A stretch of DNA of 64,000 nucleotides from the NCBI GenBank assembly GCA_021383565.1, contig CP079699.1:124001-188000 (forward strand), read 5' to 3'. Positions within the stretch are counted from its first letter, which is position 1; every line of letters starts with the position of its first letter. The position numbers were made by a program, and so were the translations under genes. This document shows, one piece after another, positions 42,769-50,936 of this stretch. The stretch comes from Levilactobacillus brevis. Its GTDB lineage: Bacteria > Bacillota > Bacilli > Lactobacillales > Lactobacillaceae. The notes beneath the pieces are model-generated. The model worked only from the letters and a program-made list of their open reading frames with translations, was not told the DNA's origin and searched no databases.

Positions 42769-43147
42769 TGCAATCAAAACCAAACATCTCATTTTCATCA
42801 CGTTAATTTTAGGGCGTTGAGAACATAAGGAGGACAGCCGCGCCCTGAGAGAGTAGCGTTTCGAATTCTAGAAAATGGCAGAGAATGCTGATTGGTCAGC
42901 GGCTAACGTCCTGACCTTATTTGACTCTTGAAATTTGTATGGTGATGGTATCCTGTGAGGGTACTCTTCCATGATGCTTGGGGTCGTAAGAGAGGCCCGC
43001 CATAACCTTAGTTACCGAATAGCCTTGTAACCTGCGAGACTAGTCTATTATGAGCACAGCAATGCAATGATGGTGGCGATAGGCTTAGTCAGCTAAAGAT
43101 CCGTTTTCAAACTGAAACTGGTCGAATAGATGAGTTGAGTACACAAT

Positions 43148-43161
43148 TGAAAACGGTTACA
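43148..43161. promoter_or_regulatory. cre site (CcpA)
   Basis: TGAAAACGGTTACA matches the consensus TGWNANCGNTNWCA at every position. It lies about 115 nt before the PTS promoter candidate, a position compatible with activation or with repression of a further upstream start. Confidence 0.6.
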
Positions 43162-43172
43162 CGATATTTTAA

Positions 43173-43211
43173 ATTGGTATAGCCACACTAAAATAATTGG
43201 TATATATCAAT
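43173..43211. promoter_or_regulatory. Two GntR/HutC-type operator candidates
   Basis: ATTGGTATATATCAAT (43196-43211) is nearly a perfect palindrome, and ATTGGTATAGCCACAC (43173-43188) is a weaker copy. Both fit the NagR/YvoA-type pattern ATTGGTATAGA-YCAAT known from memory, and resemble the site before nagA. The regulator could also be another HutC-type protein. Confidence 0.5.
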
Positions 43212-43333
43212 GGATTGCTGCTATATCAACGGTTAAGCGGATAAAAAAATAAATGATTTTTTGAATTATCTATTGTGGTATACCTATTCTAGTGCTATCC
43301 TATAAGTATCAATTAAGCACAGGAGATGCCATC

Positions 43334-43666
43334 ATGAAAAACGTATTGTTAGTATGTGGTCAAGGAATTTCAAGCCATTTGTTCTTGGGAGAAGCGAAAC
43401 GGGCAGCTGAAACACAACGGGTACCGTTACACTTCACGGCAACGAGTTTAATGGAAGTTACGCCAGAATTATTAGCTGAACAGGACCTCGTGCTCTTGGC
43501 GCCACAAGTGGCCTACCAAGCCAAGATGCGGGTAAAGATTGGCGATCAAGTTCGGACCGCGCCAATCCCTAACGACATTTATGGTTGGCTGAATAGCCAA
43601 GCGCTGGTTAAGTACGCTTGCCACCAGTTGCATTTCGCACCAGCTGCCGTTGCAGTTGCTTACTAG
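43334..43666 (+). CDS. PTS lactose/cellobiose-type EIIB
   Basis: 110 aa from ATG 43334, with AGGAG 9 nt upstream; a longer frame from 43292 has no site. The phosphorylated cysteine is in L-V-C-G-Q-G-I-S-S near residue 7, matching the C-x-x-G-x-S-(S/T) loop of Lac-family IIB. It passes phosphate from IIA to sugar. The IIC membrane permease is not in the window. Confidence 0.85.
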   Translation: MKNVLLVCGQGISSHLFLGEAKRAAETQRVPLHFTATSLMEVTPELLAEQDLVLLAPQVAYQAKMRVKIGDQVRTAPIPNDIYGWLNSQALVKYACHQLHFAPAAVAVAY

Positions 43667-43675
43667 GCAATCGCG

Positions 43676-43969
43676 ATGCCCCCAACGATTGAGCAGTTAG
43701 CCATGCAGGTCTTGGTGCAGGCGGGGACTGCCAAAAGCAGTTTGTACCAAGCCATTGCGACCGCCAAGACGCAACATCAGTCGTTGGATTTAGCAACCTG
43801 TCGCGAACAACTCTTGGCGGCACACAAAGTCCAGACGCAAATGATGGCAAAAATGGCCGCTGAGGACCTTCCCGTTACGATCCTCATCAACCATGCAATG
43901 GATACTTTAATGGCCGTACAGAGTAATTATGAGCTAATTGAGGCATTGGGTCTCGATTGGTCGGCATAA
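43676..43969 (+). CDS. PTS lactose/cellobiose-type EIIA
   Basis: 97 aa, three-helix bundle expected. Family motifs: an A-G-x-A-(K/R)-S segment near 17, A-H-K-V-Q-T near 50 and I-N-H-A-M-D-T-L-M near 72, where the His is the likely phosphorylation site (usual form H-A-Q-D-H-L-M). It lies 9 bp after the IIB gene with a weak ribosome site, so translation is probably coupled. A terminator follows, so no IIC belongs to this operon. Confidence 0.85.
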   Translation: MPPTIEQLAMQVLVQAGTAKSSLYQAIATAKTQHQSLDLATCREQLLAAHKVQTQMMAKMAAEDLPVTILINHAMDTLMAVQSNYELIEALGLDWSA

Positions 43970-43985
43970 ATCAGTAAATTTGACG

Positions 43986-44016
43986 AGGTGTAGTCGTGGA
44001 CTGCGCCTTTTTTATT
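43986..44016 (+). terminator. PTS IIB-IIA terminator
   Basis: AGGTGTAGTC (43986-43995) pairs with GACTGCGCCT (43999-44008) using two G-T pairs, followed by TTTTTTATTT. Confidence 0.85.
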
Positions 44017-44182
44017 TGGCCCGAAAAGTATAATCAACGTAACTTTATTCATTAAAATAATAATATTGAGTGATTGGTCGAAATGAATAAAAAATAAGAA
44101 GATTGCATGAGATAGCTAATAATTTCATCATTGTTTTTTGCCCGCAGGGGCGGGGATGGAGACGCTTTTATTTCAAAAACCG

Positions 44183-44211
44183 TTGCGTAACGGGCATTCA
44201 TGAAGTATAAT
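44183..44211 (+). promoter_or_regulatory. dtpT promoter
   Basis: TTGCGT (44183-44188), 17-nt spacer, TATAAT (44206-44211). The leader of about 105 nt holds a CACAATC / GATTGTG hairpin (about 44250-44278). The 300-bp gap before it (44017-44182) shows nothing else. Confidence 0.65.
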
Positions 44212-44324
44212 TACAACTATGTTTTATTAGAGGTCTATGAGACCCTGCCACAATCGCTTTTCTTGATTCGGATTGTGAAATATAAAAATATTCATTTTAA
44301 CCAAGCAATGGAGGTATTATCGTT

Positions 44325-45806
44325 TTGAATAACAAACCAGAGTCGACCACCCAAGATCGAACCTTCTTCGGTCAGCCACGGGGGTTATCCACGCTGTTCT
44401 TCACTGAAATGTGGGAACGGTTCAGTTATTACGGGATGCGTGCCATCCTTATCTACTATATGTACTACTCGGTTACCAAGGGTGGTCTGGGGTTTGACCA
44501 AGCAACTGCTGCCTCAGTGATGTCCATCTATGGGTCCATGGTTTACCTGTCATCCGTCCTCGGGGGTTACCTGAGTGACCGGGTCTGGGGGAGTCGCCGG
44601 ACCGTCTTCATCGGTGGGATTCTTATCATGTTCGGGCATATCGCCTTATCAGTCCCAGCTGGCCGGATTGCGCTGTTCATCTCAATTCTCTTAATTGTTC
44701 TGGGGACTGGGTTGTTGAAGCCAAACGTTTCCGAAATGGTTGGGGGCCTGTATGATGCCGGGGATACCCGTCGTGATTCTGGGTTTACCATCTTCGTCTT
44801 CGGGATTAACTTGGGTTCTCTGGTCGCACCATTGCTGGTCGGCTGGTTAGGGCTGAAGTATAACTTCCACTTAGGGTTCTCCTTGGCCGCTATCGGGATG
44901 TTCCTGGGCTTAGTTCAATACTGGTACGGTGGGAAGAAGTACTTGAGTAAAGACAGTCTTTACCCAACCGACCCTCTGGAACCCGGCGACATGAAGAAGT
45001 TGGGCGTTCGTTCAACTGTTGGTGTCGTAGCCTTTGCTTTAATTGTTTTATTGATGTTCCTCTTAGGTTCATTGAACTTAAACAACTTCGTGCTGTTACT
45101 ATCGATCATCGCGATTGCAACGCCAGTCGTCTACTTCGTGATCTTCTTGACCAGTAAGAAAGTAACGACGACCGAACGGAAGCACGTTTGGGCTTACTTA
45201 GGGTTATTCATCGCCGCCGCAATCTTCTGGGCGATTGAAGAACAAGGTTCCTCTGTCTTGGCCTTATTCGCGGCTAACCAGACGAACAACAACTTCATGG
45301 GGATGCACATCCTACCATCTTGGTACCAGATGTTAAACCCACTGTTCATTCTGATTTACACGCCGTTCTTTGCGGCACTGTGGAACCGTTTAGGGAAGAA
45401 CCAACCAAGTTCACCTGCTAAGTTCGCTACTGGGATGCTGTTTGCCGGGGCTTCTTACCTGATCATCGTGATTCCAGTCGTGATGTTTGGGTCTAGTGCC
45501 AAGGTTAGTCCACTGTGGTTAGTCGGAAGCTGGTCAATCGTTGAAATTGCCGAACTGCTGATTTCACCAATCGGACTGTCCGTGACGACCAAGCTGGCAC
45601 CACGGGCCTTCCAGTCTCAGATGATGAGTATGTGGTTCTTGGCCGATGCTGCTGGGCAAGCCGTTAACGCCCAGATTGTTAAGCTGTACACGCCAGAAAA
45701 CGAAGTGGCCTACTTCATGGGGGTTGCCATTGTGGCAATCGTCGCCGGGTTGATCATGTTCGTACTGGTTAAACCAATTAAGAATTTAATGGCCGGAATT
45801 AAATAG
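44325..45806 (+). CDS. dtpT: Proton-coupled di-/tripeptide transporter (POT)
   Basis: 493 aa from TTG 44325, with GGAGG 10 nt upstream. About 14 membrane helices. POT signatures: E-M-W-E-R-F-S-Y-Y-G-M-R near 28-39 (the E-x-x-E-R proton motif) and F-x-I-N-L-G-S near 160. Imports small peptides as a nitrogen source, central in lactic acid bacteria. Confidence 0.95.
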   Translation: MNNKPESTTQDRTFFGQPRGLSTLFFTEMWERFSYYGMRAILIYYMYYSVTKGGLGFDQATAASVMSIYGSMVYLSSVLGGYLSDRVWGSRRTVFIGGILIMFGHIALSVPAGRIALFISILLIVLGTGLLKPNVSEMVGGLYDAGDTRRDSGFTIFVFGINLGSLVAPLLVGWLGLKYNFHLGFSLAAIGMFLGLVQYWYGGKKYLSKDSLYPTDPLEPGDMKKLGVRSTVGVVAFALIVLLMFLLGSLNLNNFVLLLSIIAIATPVVYFVIFLTSKKVTTTERKHVWAYLGLFIAAAIFWAIEEQGSSVLALFAANQTNNNFMGMHILPSWYQMLNPLFILIYTPFFAALWNRLGKNQPSSPAKFATGMLFAGASYLIIVIPVVMFGSSAKVSPLWLVGSWSIVEIAELLISPIGLSVTTKLAPRAFQSQMMSMWFLADAAGQAVNAQIVKLYTPENEVAYFMGVAIVAIVAGLIMFVLVKPIKNLMAGIK

Positions 45807-45821
45807 TCAATATTTACCGGC

Positions 45822-45858
45822 AAAAGTGCTACTCTAAGTGGAGTAGCACTTTTTGTTT
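45822..45858 (+). terminator. dtpT terminator
   Basis: AAAAGTGCTACTC (45822-45834) pairs perfectly with GAGTAGCACTTTT (45841-45853), followed by more T. Confidence 0.92.
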
Positions 45859-46053
45859 TCTCTGTGCCGACGCTTCGTACGAGAGACTCATTGATTTTGC
45901 GAGGCTTTCAAGTGAGCTGATTGTCCTTCACAGCAGACAGACCCCCTGGCAGGCGTAGCCAACGGGTTGATTCAATCGATAAAGGGCGTTCATCATCCGG
46001 GCATGAACGTTAAGTGTTATGACTTAAAGCTAATTCAGAAGGGAGGGTCCAAC

Positions 46054-46869
46054 ATGGTTAAGGTCGCGTTAATCAGTGATCTACACTTCGATGTCAATCG
46101 GCAGGATGTCGACCAACTCCTGCCGCAACAGGCTGGCTACCTCATGCAACAGGGTGTGGGGGTCTACTTAATCGCGGGAGATATCACCAATCACTTCGAC
46201 CAGTCGTTGGCTTACGTGGAACGCATGCAGCGATTAATCGCTCCGGCCAAGGTCCGTTTCATCGCGGGAAATCACGACATGTTACACGACGTGACGTATG
46301 CGGCCCTTGAGAGCCCCTTAGCGCCGACTTACCTGCATCGTGGCCAATTAGACGTGACCGGCACAAACTGGCGGATAATCGGCAATAATGGCTGGTATGA
46401 CTACCAATTTGCGGATAACTTAGCCGGTCGGGACTTTTTACAGTGGAAACGGGCGTTTTGGGTCGACGGCACCATCGAACAACCGCAATCCGACCCCCAG
46501 CGCATGAACCAAGTCCTGGCAGCCACCGAGGAGCAGTTGGATCAGGCCCGTGCAGAAAGAAAACGGGTCTTGTTTATGACCCATTTCGTTCCACACCGTG
46601 AATACATCCGGTACACCACGGACGATCGTTTTTGGAATATGGCCAACGCCATGCTGGGAAGTCCGCGGATGGGGACCTTGCTGGACCGTTATCACGTAGA
46701 GACGGTGTTATTTGGCCACGTCCACCGACATTTCGCGCCGCGGCGCTTCGTGCAGACCACCTACTATGATCAAGCGGTGGGCTACCACAACAAACGGATT
46801 AACGAGTGGTCCCAGACCGACTATTTCACGGAGTGGCGGCAACGATTGCGGGTGCTCGAATTAAAATAA
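46054..46869 (+). CDS. Calcineurin-like metallophosphoesterase
   Basis: 271 aa from ATG 46054, with AGGGAGGG 6 nt upstream; a longer frame from 45967 lacks one. Metal-site motifs in order: D-L-H-F-D near 9, G-D-I near 45, G-N-H-D near 73, T-H-F-V-P-H near 172 and G-H-V-H near 220. A cytosolic phosphoesterase; the substrate cannot be told. Confidence 0.9.
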   Translation: MVKVALISDLHFDVNRQDVDQLLPQQAGYLMQQGVGVYLIAGDITNHFDQSLAYVERMQRLIAPAKVRFIAGNHDMLHDVTYAALESPLAPTYLHRGQLDVTGTNWRIIGNNGWYDYQFADNLAGRDFLQWKRAFWVDGTIEQPQSDPQRMNQVLAATEEQLDQARAERKRVLFMTHFVPHREYIRYTTDDRFWNMANAMLGSPRMGTLLDRYHVETVLFGHVHRHFAPRRFVQTTYYDQAVGYHNKRINEWSQTDYFTEWRQRLRVLELK

Positions 46870-46889
46870 AAATATTTTGCAGAAAGTCC

Positions 46890-46918
46890 TTGACGATTTA
46901 TGCAGAATTCTGTATGAT
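46890..46918 (+). promoter_or_regulatory. tRNA-Tyr promoter
   Basis: TTGACG (46890-46895), 17-nt spacer, TATGAT (46913-46918). Confidence 0.8.
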
Positions 46919-46952
46919 AATAAACGTTGATTCGTTACGGCGATTCACTTTT

Positions 46953-47035
46953 GGTGGGGTAGCGAAGTCTGGCTAAACGCGGCGGACTGTAAATCCGCTC
47001 CTTCGGGTTCGGTGGTTCGAATCCACTCCCCACCA
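46953..47035 (+). tRNA. tRNA-Tyr (GUA)
   Basis: 83 nt with a long variable arm. Acceptor GGTGGGG / CCCCACC, discriminator A, anticodon GTA in GGACT-GTA-AATCC. Confidence 0.96.
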
Positions 47036-47045
47036 TTTTTATTAT

Positions 47046-47117
47046 TGGGCTATAGCCAAGTGGTAAGGCAACGGGTTTTGATCCCGTGATGCGCTGGTTC
47101 GAACCCAGCTAGCCCAA
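47046..47117 (+). tRNA. tRNA-Gln (UUG)
   Basis: 72 nt. Acceptor TGGGCTA / TAGCCCA, discriminator A, anticodon TTG in CGGGTT-TTG-ATCCCG. Ten bases after tRNA-Tyr, same transcript. Confidence 0.96.
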
Positions 47118-47121
47118 CTTA

Positions 47122-47154
47122 AAAACCAGTCACTGTGTGTGGCTGGTTTTTTTA
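47122..47154 (+). terminator. tRNA-Tyr-Gln terminator
   Basis: AAAACCAG (47122-47129) pairs with CTGGTTTT (47143-47150), followed by T residues. Confidence 0.88.
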
Positions 47155-47394
47155 TGCGCTTTTTTCAAGAACGCGACGGCCCCATCCGCAGTCTGGGTAG
47201 GGGTCATAATTGACAATTCCGATGAATTTCGCTAAAGTCGACTTAATAATTGCACCAGACCAATCTGTTCGGCGCGGACGTGATAAATTGGCTTATGCGT
47301 TGTTTGCCAGCGGCTGACGAACGGGGATACTCGGAACATGGGCATTAGACCGGCGCAGTATTGAATCAGATTGATCGTTAAGGAGGAAACTGAG

Positions 47395-48195
47395 ATGAGA
47401 ATTGGATTTATCGGGGTTGGTGGCATGGCACAGGCCATTATCGGTGGCTTGCTCAAGGCCAAGACCTTTGCCCCAGCCGAAATCACAGTACATAGTCAGC
47501 ATGAAGCGCATTATTTACCTTATGCCCAGGCCCACGACTTAATGGCGGCCAACAGTAACGCGGCGGTCGTTCAGAACAGCGATCTCGTGGTCTTAGCGGT
47601 CACCCCGAACGTGGCACCGGCCGTGCTGACTGCGGTTACCCCGCAGCTCACGCCGGATAAGACGTTAATTTCGATTGTTGCCGGCTGGTCACTGGCCGAT
47701 ATGGCTGCCATCACTGGCGCCGCATTGCCGACATTACGGACACTACCTAACGTTAACGTCGAGGTGGGCGCAGGGATGACGGCCGTGGCGGCCAATGCAG
47801 CGTTGACGGGGGACCGACTGGCAGCGGCACTCCGTGTGTTCAAGACGATTGGGTCGACGACAGAGCTGGCCGAAGACCAATTTGGCGTCTTCAGCGCGCT
47901 AGCCGGGAGTTCGCCAGCCTACATCGACTTCTTCATCGACAGTTTGAGTCGTGCCGGCGTCAAATACGGTTTGACTAAAAAACAAGCCACGGAAATTGCC
48001 GCGCAGGCCACGCTGGGTTCCGCCAAGATGGTTCTGCAAAGTGACAAGATTCCATTTGAATTGATTGACCAAGTGGCTTCACCGGGCGGGAGTACCGTTG
48101 CAGGTCTTCTAGCCATGGAGGAAGCCGGGCTGATGACGGCCGTGGTTAAGGGAATCGACGCCACCATCAAGCGCGATGCGGGAGAAACGGACTAA
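47395..48195 (+). CDS. proC: Pyrroline-5-carboxylate reductase
   Basis: 266 aa from ATG 47395, with AAGGAGG upstream; the frame from 47371 lacks a site. Last step of proline synthesis. NAD(P) loop G-F-I-G-V-G-G-M-A at 4-12. The C-terminal signature is A-S-P-G-G-S-T-V-A-G-L near 228. No other proline genes are nearby. Confidence 0.95.
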   Translation: MRIGFIGVGGMAQAIIGGLLKAKTFAPAEITVHSQHEAHYLPYAQAHDLMAANSNAAVVQNSDLVVLAVTPNVAPAVLTAVTPQLTPDKTLISIVAGWSLADMAAITGAALPTLRTLPNVNVEVGAGMTAVAANAALTGDRLAAALRVFKTIGSTTELAEDQFGVFSALAGSSPAYIDFFIDSLSRAGVKYGLTKKQATEIAAQATLGSAKMVLQSDKIPFELIDQVASPGGSTVAGLLAMEEAGLMTAVVKGIDATIKRDAGETD

Positions 48196-48236
48196 GTCGT
48201 ACGGTGTAAAATAAGCGGCGCAAGTCAGTTGCTTTT

Positions 48237-48272
48237 TTGGTCTATACCGATTACAATGAGACTATATCAATT
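48237..48272. promoter_or_regulatory. Candidate NagR operator before nagA
   Basis: TTGGTCTATACCGAT (48237-48251) is a palindrome (TTGGTnTATACCgA) fitting the NagR/DasR-type response element. A half-site, ATTGATATAGTC on the minus strand, lies at about 48259-48270. It is the nearest such site to the nagA-nagR operon, 140 nt before nagA. A weak terminator-like hairpin of proC (48224-48238) partly overlaps. Confidence 0.55.
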
Positions 48273-48393
48273 GGCGAATGGTCCGTCGACGATGGGGCAT
48301 TGGCCACGTTATGCGCGTTGCGACTTGGCTCAATGGGTGGCGCGGGTGTAGCGTAGAAATAATGGTTGTCGTCATATCATGAGGAGGAGACAC

Positions 48394-49536
48394 ATGAGTA
48401 TTGTCTTGAAGCACGCTAAGATTTATACCGGGGATGCTGTCATTCCCGATGGGTACATTCGTTTCGACCAGCAGATTGAAGCGGTCGGCCCTGTTGCCGA
48501 CTTTCGCCCGTTGCCCGCCGACGAGATTCACGTAGTCACGGGCCGGACAATTGTTCCGGGTTTTATCGATGTGCATAGCCACGGGGGTTATGGATATGAT
48601 AGTATGGATGGGGACCCTGATCAGATTGACAAGATGGTTAATCTGATGGTTCACGAGGGGATTACCTCAATCTTTCCGACCACGATGACCCAGTCGAACG
48701 ACGCCATCGACCATGCCATGCAGGGTATTGCCGAAGCGGCTAAACGCAATCCGGTTATTCAAGGTGTGCACCTGGAAGGGCCCTTCATTGCGGCAATCTA
48801 CAAGGGGGCACAGCCGGAAAAGTACATCAAAGATCCCGACGTTTCCCTGCTGGATCGGTGGAATAAGCTCTCTGGCGGTCGGGTGAAATTAATTACGTAC
48901 GCGCCAGAGGACCCGGGTTCGCAGGCGTTTGAGGCCTACTGCTTAGCCAACAAGATTGTGCCTTCCGTGGGGCATTCCAACGCCACACGGGAACAGTTGC
49001 TGGAGAGCCGGGCCACGCACGTGACGCATCTATACAATGCACAACGTGGTTTGCGGCACCGTGAACCGGGCGTTACCGGGCACGCTATGCTGGAAGACAA
49101 TCTGTATTGTGAACTGATCTGTGATGGCTTCCACATTGTGCCGGACATGATTAAGCTGGCCTATGAGCAAAAGGGGCCGCACCGTTTGGAACTGGTTACG
49201 GATTCTATGCGTGCCAAGGGAATGCCTGAGGGCGTTAGTGAACTTGGTGGGCAGAAGGTAATCGTGAAAGACCGGCAAGCGCGGCTGGAGAGCGGTAATT
49301 TAGCTGGCTCCGTCTTGCGGTTTGACGAGGCCTTCAGAAACGTGATGGCCTTTACCGGCTGTGACCTGAACGACGCCGTGCAGATGAGTTCGGTGAACCA
49401 GGCCGAGGAGTTCAATTTGCCACAGAAGGGTAAGTTGGAACCAGGCCGTGACGCCGACCTTAACCTGTTCACGCGTGATTTACAGCTGGAAACGACCTAC
49501 AGTCTAGGCCGGAAGTTCAGTCAGGAGTCAAAGTAA
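48394..49536 (+). CDS. nagA: N-acetylglucosamine-6-phosphate deacetylase
   Basis: 380 aa from ATG 48394, with GAGGAGGAG upstream. Removes the acetyl group from GlcNAc-6-P. Amidohydrolase motifs: D-V-H-S-H-G-G-Y near 56, H-L-E-G-P-F near 128, G-H-S-N-A near 195, T-H-L-Y-N-A near 215. The product feeds NagB (not in the window). nagR follows 36 bp downstream. Confidence 0.95.
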   Translation: MSIVLKHAKIYTGDAVIPDGYIRFDQQIEAVGPVADFRPLPADEIHVVTGRTIVPGFIDVHSHGGYGYDSMDGDPDQIDKMVNLMVHEGITSIFPTTMTQSNDAIDHAMQGIAEAAKRNPVIQGVHLEGPFIAAIYKGAQPEKYIKDPDVSLLDRWNKLSGGRVKLITYAPEDPGSQAFEAYCLANKIVPSVGHSNATREQLLESRATHVTHLYNAQRGLRHREPGVTGHAMLEDNLYCELICDGFHIVPDMIKLAYEQKGPHRLELVTDSMRAKGMPEGVSELGGQKVIVKDRQARLESGNLAGSVLRFDEAFRNVMAFTGCDLNDAVQMSSVNQAEEFNLPQKGKLEPGRDADLNLFTRDLQLETTYSLGRKFSQESK

Positions 49537-49572
49537 AAATTAAGTTGTATTTGTAGAAGGGACGTAGGTGCT

Positions 49573-50274
49573 GTGAGTTCACCGATTTATATTCAAATTC
49601 ATAATGACATTAAACGGGCTATTGAGGCTGGTAAATGGGCGGTTGGCGATCGAATTCCGTCCGAACGAGAACTGTCTCGAGATTTTGATGTGAGTCGGAT
49701 GACGCTCCGTCAGGCAATCCAGACCCTGGTTGATGAGGGGATTCTGGAACGGCAGGTCGGGTCCGGAACCTACGTGGCGAACCAAAAAGTTCAAGAAAAG
49801 ATGTCCGGGGTCACGAGTTTTACCGATCTGATGTTGGCTCAGGGTAAGCAACCGGCCAGCAAGACCATTTCCTATCACGTGATGAGCCCGTCGTTAAGCG
49901 AGGCGGAAAAGCTGAAGTTGAGTGACGACGAGCAGGTCTTGCGGATGGAGCGGATTCGTTTCGGCGATGATGTGCCGATCTGTTTTGAGGTGGCCACGGT
50001 GCCGGAACATCTGGTGGATGGCCTCAGTAAGCAGGAGGTTACCAGCTCGCTGTACCGGGCGCTGGAAGACAAGAAGAATTTGAATCCAGGGAAAGCCCAA
50101 CAGACGGTCTCCGCCATGTCGGCTTCCGAACGGATTTCCGAATTCTTGAATATCAAACGGGGCGACGCGATTCTGCGGCTCCGGCAGGTGACCTACCTGC
50201 AAGACGGGACACCGTTTGAATATGTGCGGACGCAGTACGTCGGCGAACGCTTTGAATTTTATCTTGAAAAGTAA
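49573..50274 (+). CDS. nagR: GntR/HutC-family regulator (NagR/YvoA-like)
   Basis: 233 aa from GTG 49573. N-terminal winged helix (I-P-S-E-R-E-L-S...V-S-R-M-T-L-R-Q-A-I near 28-58) and a C-terminal UTRA ligand domain. Placement directly after nagA supports the NagR role: sensing GlcN-6-P or GlcNAc-6-P. Candidate operators lie before nagA and before the PTS genes at 43 kb. The ribosome site (GAAGGGACG) is weak and somewhat distant. Confidence 0.87.
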   Translation: MSSPIYIQIHNDIKRAIEAGKWAVGDRIPSERELSRDFDVSRMTLRQAIQTLVDEGILERQVGSGTYVANQKVQEKMSGVTSFTDLMLAQGKQPASKTISYHVMSPSLSEAEKLKLSDDEQVLRMERIRFGDDVPICFEVATVPEHLVDGLSKQEVTSSLYRALEDKKNLNPGKAQQTVSAMSASERISEFLNIKRGDAILRLRQVTYLQDGTPFEYVRTQYVGERFEFYLEK

Positions 50275-50280
50275 ATACGA

Positions 50281-50312
50281 GGGGGCTGGACAGTGGTTCG
50301 GCTCCCTTTTTG
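50281..50312 (+). terminator. nagA-nagR terminator
   Basis: GGGGGC (50281-50286) pairs with GCTCCC (50301-50306), followed by TTTTTGC. Confidence 0.65.
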
Positions 50313-50333
50313 CAAAGAAAGGACGGATGGTAA

Positions 50334-50513
50334 ATGAAGAAAGAAAAGCGGTTTGAAGTGGCGCCCGTCAAGGCGGGCAACGGGGTGTCGTTCGACGTGG
50401 TCACGGATACGCAGACGGGTGTGCAGTACGTGTTGACCTCCAACTACGTCGGCAGTAGCATGACGGTTCTGGTCGATAAGGACGGCAAGCCCCTGCTGAA
50501 GCCACAACTGTAA
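50334..50513 (+). CDS. Small DUF6440-type protein
   Basis: 59 aa. AAAGGACGGATGG lies before the ATG. It has the layout of DUF6440 proteins as I recall them: a basic start K-K-E-K-R-F-E-V, then D-T-Q-T-G-V-Q-Y and the C-terminal L-V-D-K-D-G-K-P. No signal peptide or membrane segment; function unknown. It stands between nagR and repeat copy C. Confidence 0.7.
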   Translation: MKKEKRFEVAPVKAGNGVSFDVVTDTQTGVQYVLTSNYVGSSMTVLVDKDGKPLLKPQL

Positions 50514-50584
50514 ACAAAAAGACACCGTCCACGGGTGAACGATGCCTGACATTGGTTGTAAGGTTAAGCTACTAAATCTTGAAA

Positions 50585-50925
50585 GTTCGCGAACACGCTT
50601 TAGACCCTAGCTGGCAAAGTTTACCGCCATTAAGCTAGTCATCAACACCGCCTGCGGCTACCTCTGGTTACGCTGGTTGAAAGCCACTGAACATGCGGCG
50701 ACATTGCTGGCGTGGTAACGTTCAGTTTAATTGAGTCCCTCTCATGTAGCCGTGAGTGAGTCAAATTTGGTCTCAGCCGTGGGATTTTCCAAGTGTTCCG
50801 CCTTGGGAAATGGCGTCTTTGAGACGTGAGTTTTCGGCTCAAAGCGAGGGACAAGACCACCCTTTGGCTTGGCCCGTCCTTCCCACAGCGATCCAGACCA
50901 AATTTGGCGAACGGTAAGGCGGCCA
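50585..50925 (+). repeat. Dispersed structured element, copy C
   Basis: Shorter copy, about 340 bp. The right end, TGGCGAACGGTAAGGCGGCC at 50905-50925, is the same terminal repeat as in A and B. The left end is less sure; GTTCGC at 50585 could pair with it. The long helix CAAATTTGGTCT (50762-50773) / AGACCAAATTTG (50895-50906) is complete. Hairpins: ATTTTCCAAG / CTTGGGAAAT (50784-50811), TTTGAG / CTCAAA (about 50818-50848), GGGACAAG / CTTGGCCC with one mismatch (about 50855-50883). The right end is only 11 bp from the tagA stop codon. Confidence 0.8.
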
Positions 50926-50936
50926 GCACTGTCTTG

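Larger units (their letters stand above)
42769..43333. other. 565-bp region upstream of PTS genes
   Basis: The first 370 bp show no gene, repeat or fold I recognise. The last 190 bp hold a cre site, two GntR-type operator candidates (annotated separately) and a promoter candidate TTGTGG (43273-43278), 17-nt spacer, TATCCT (43296-43301). Confidence 0.45.
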
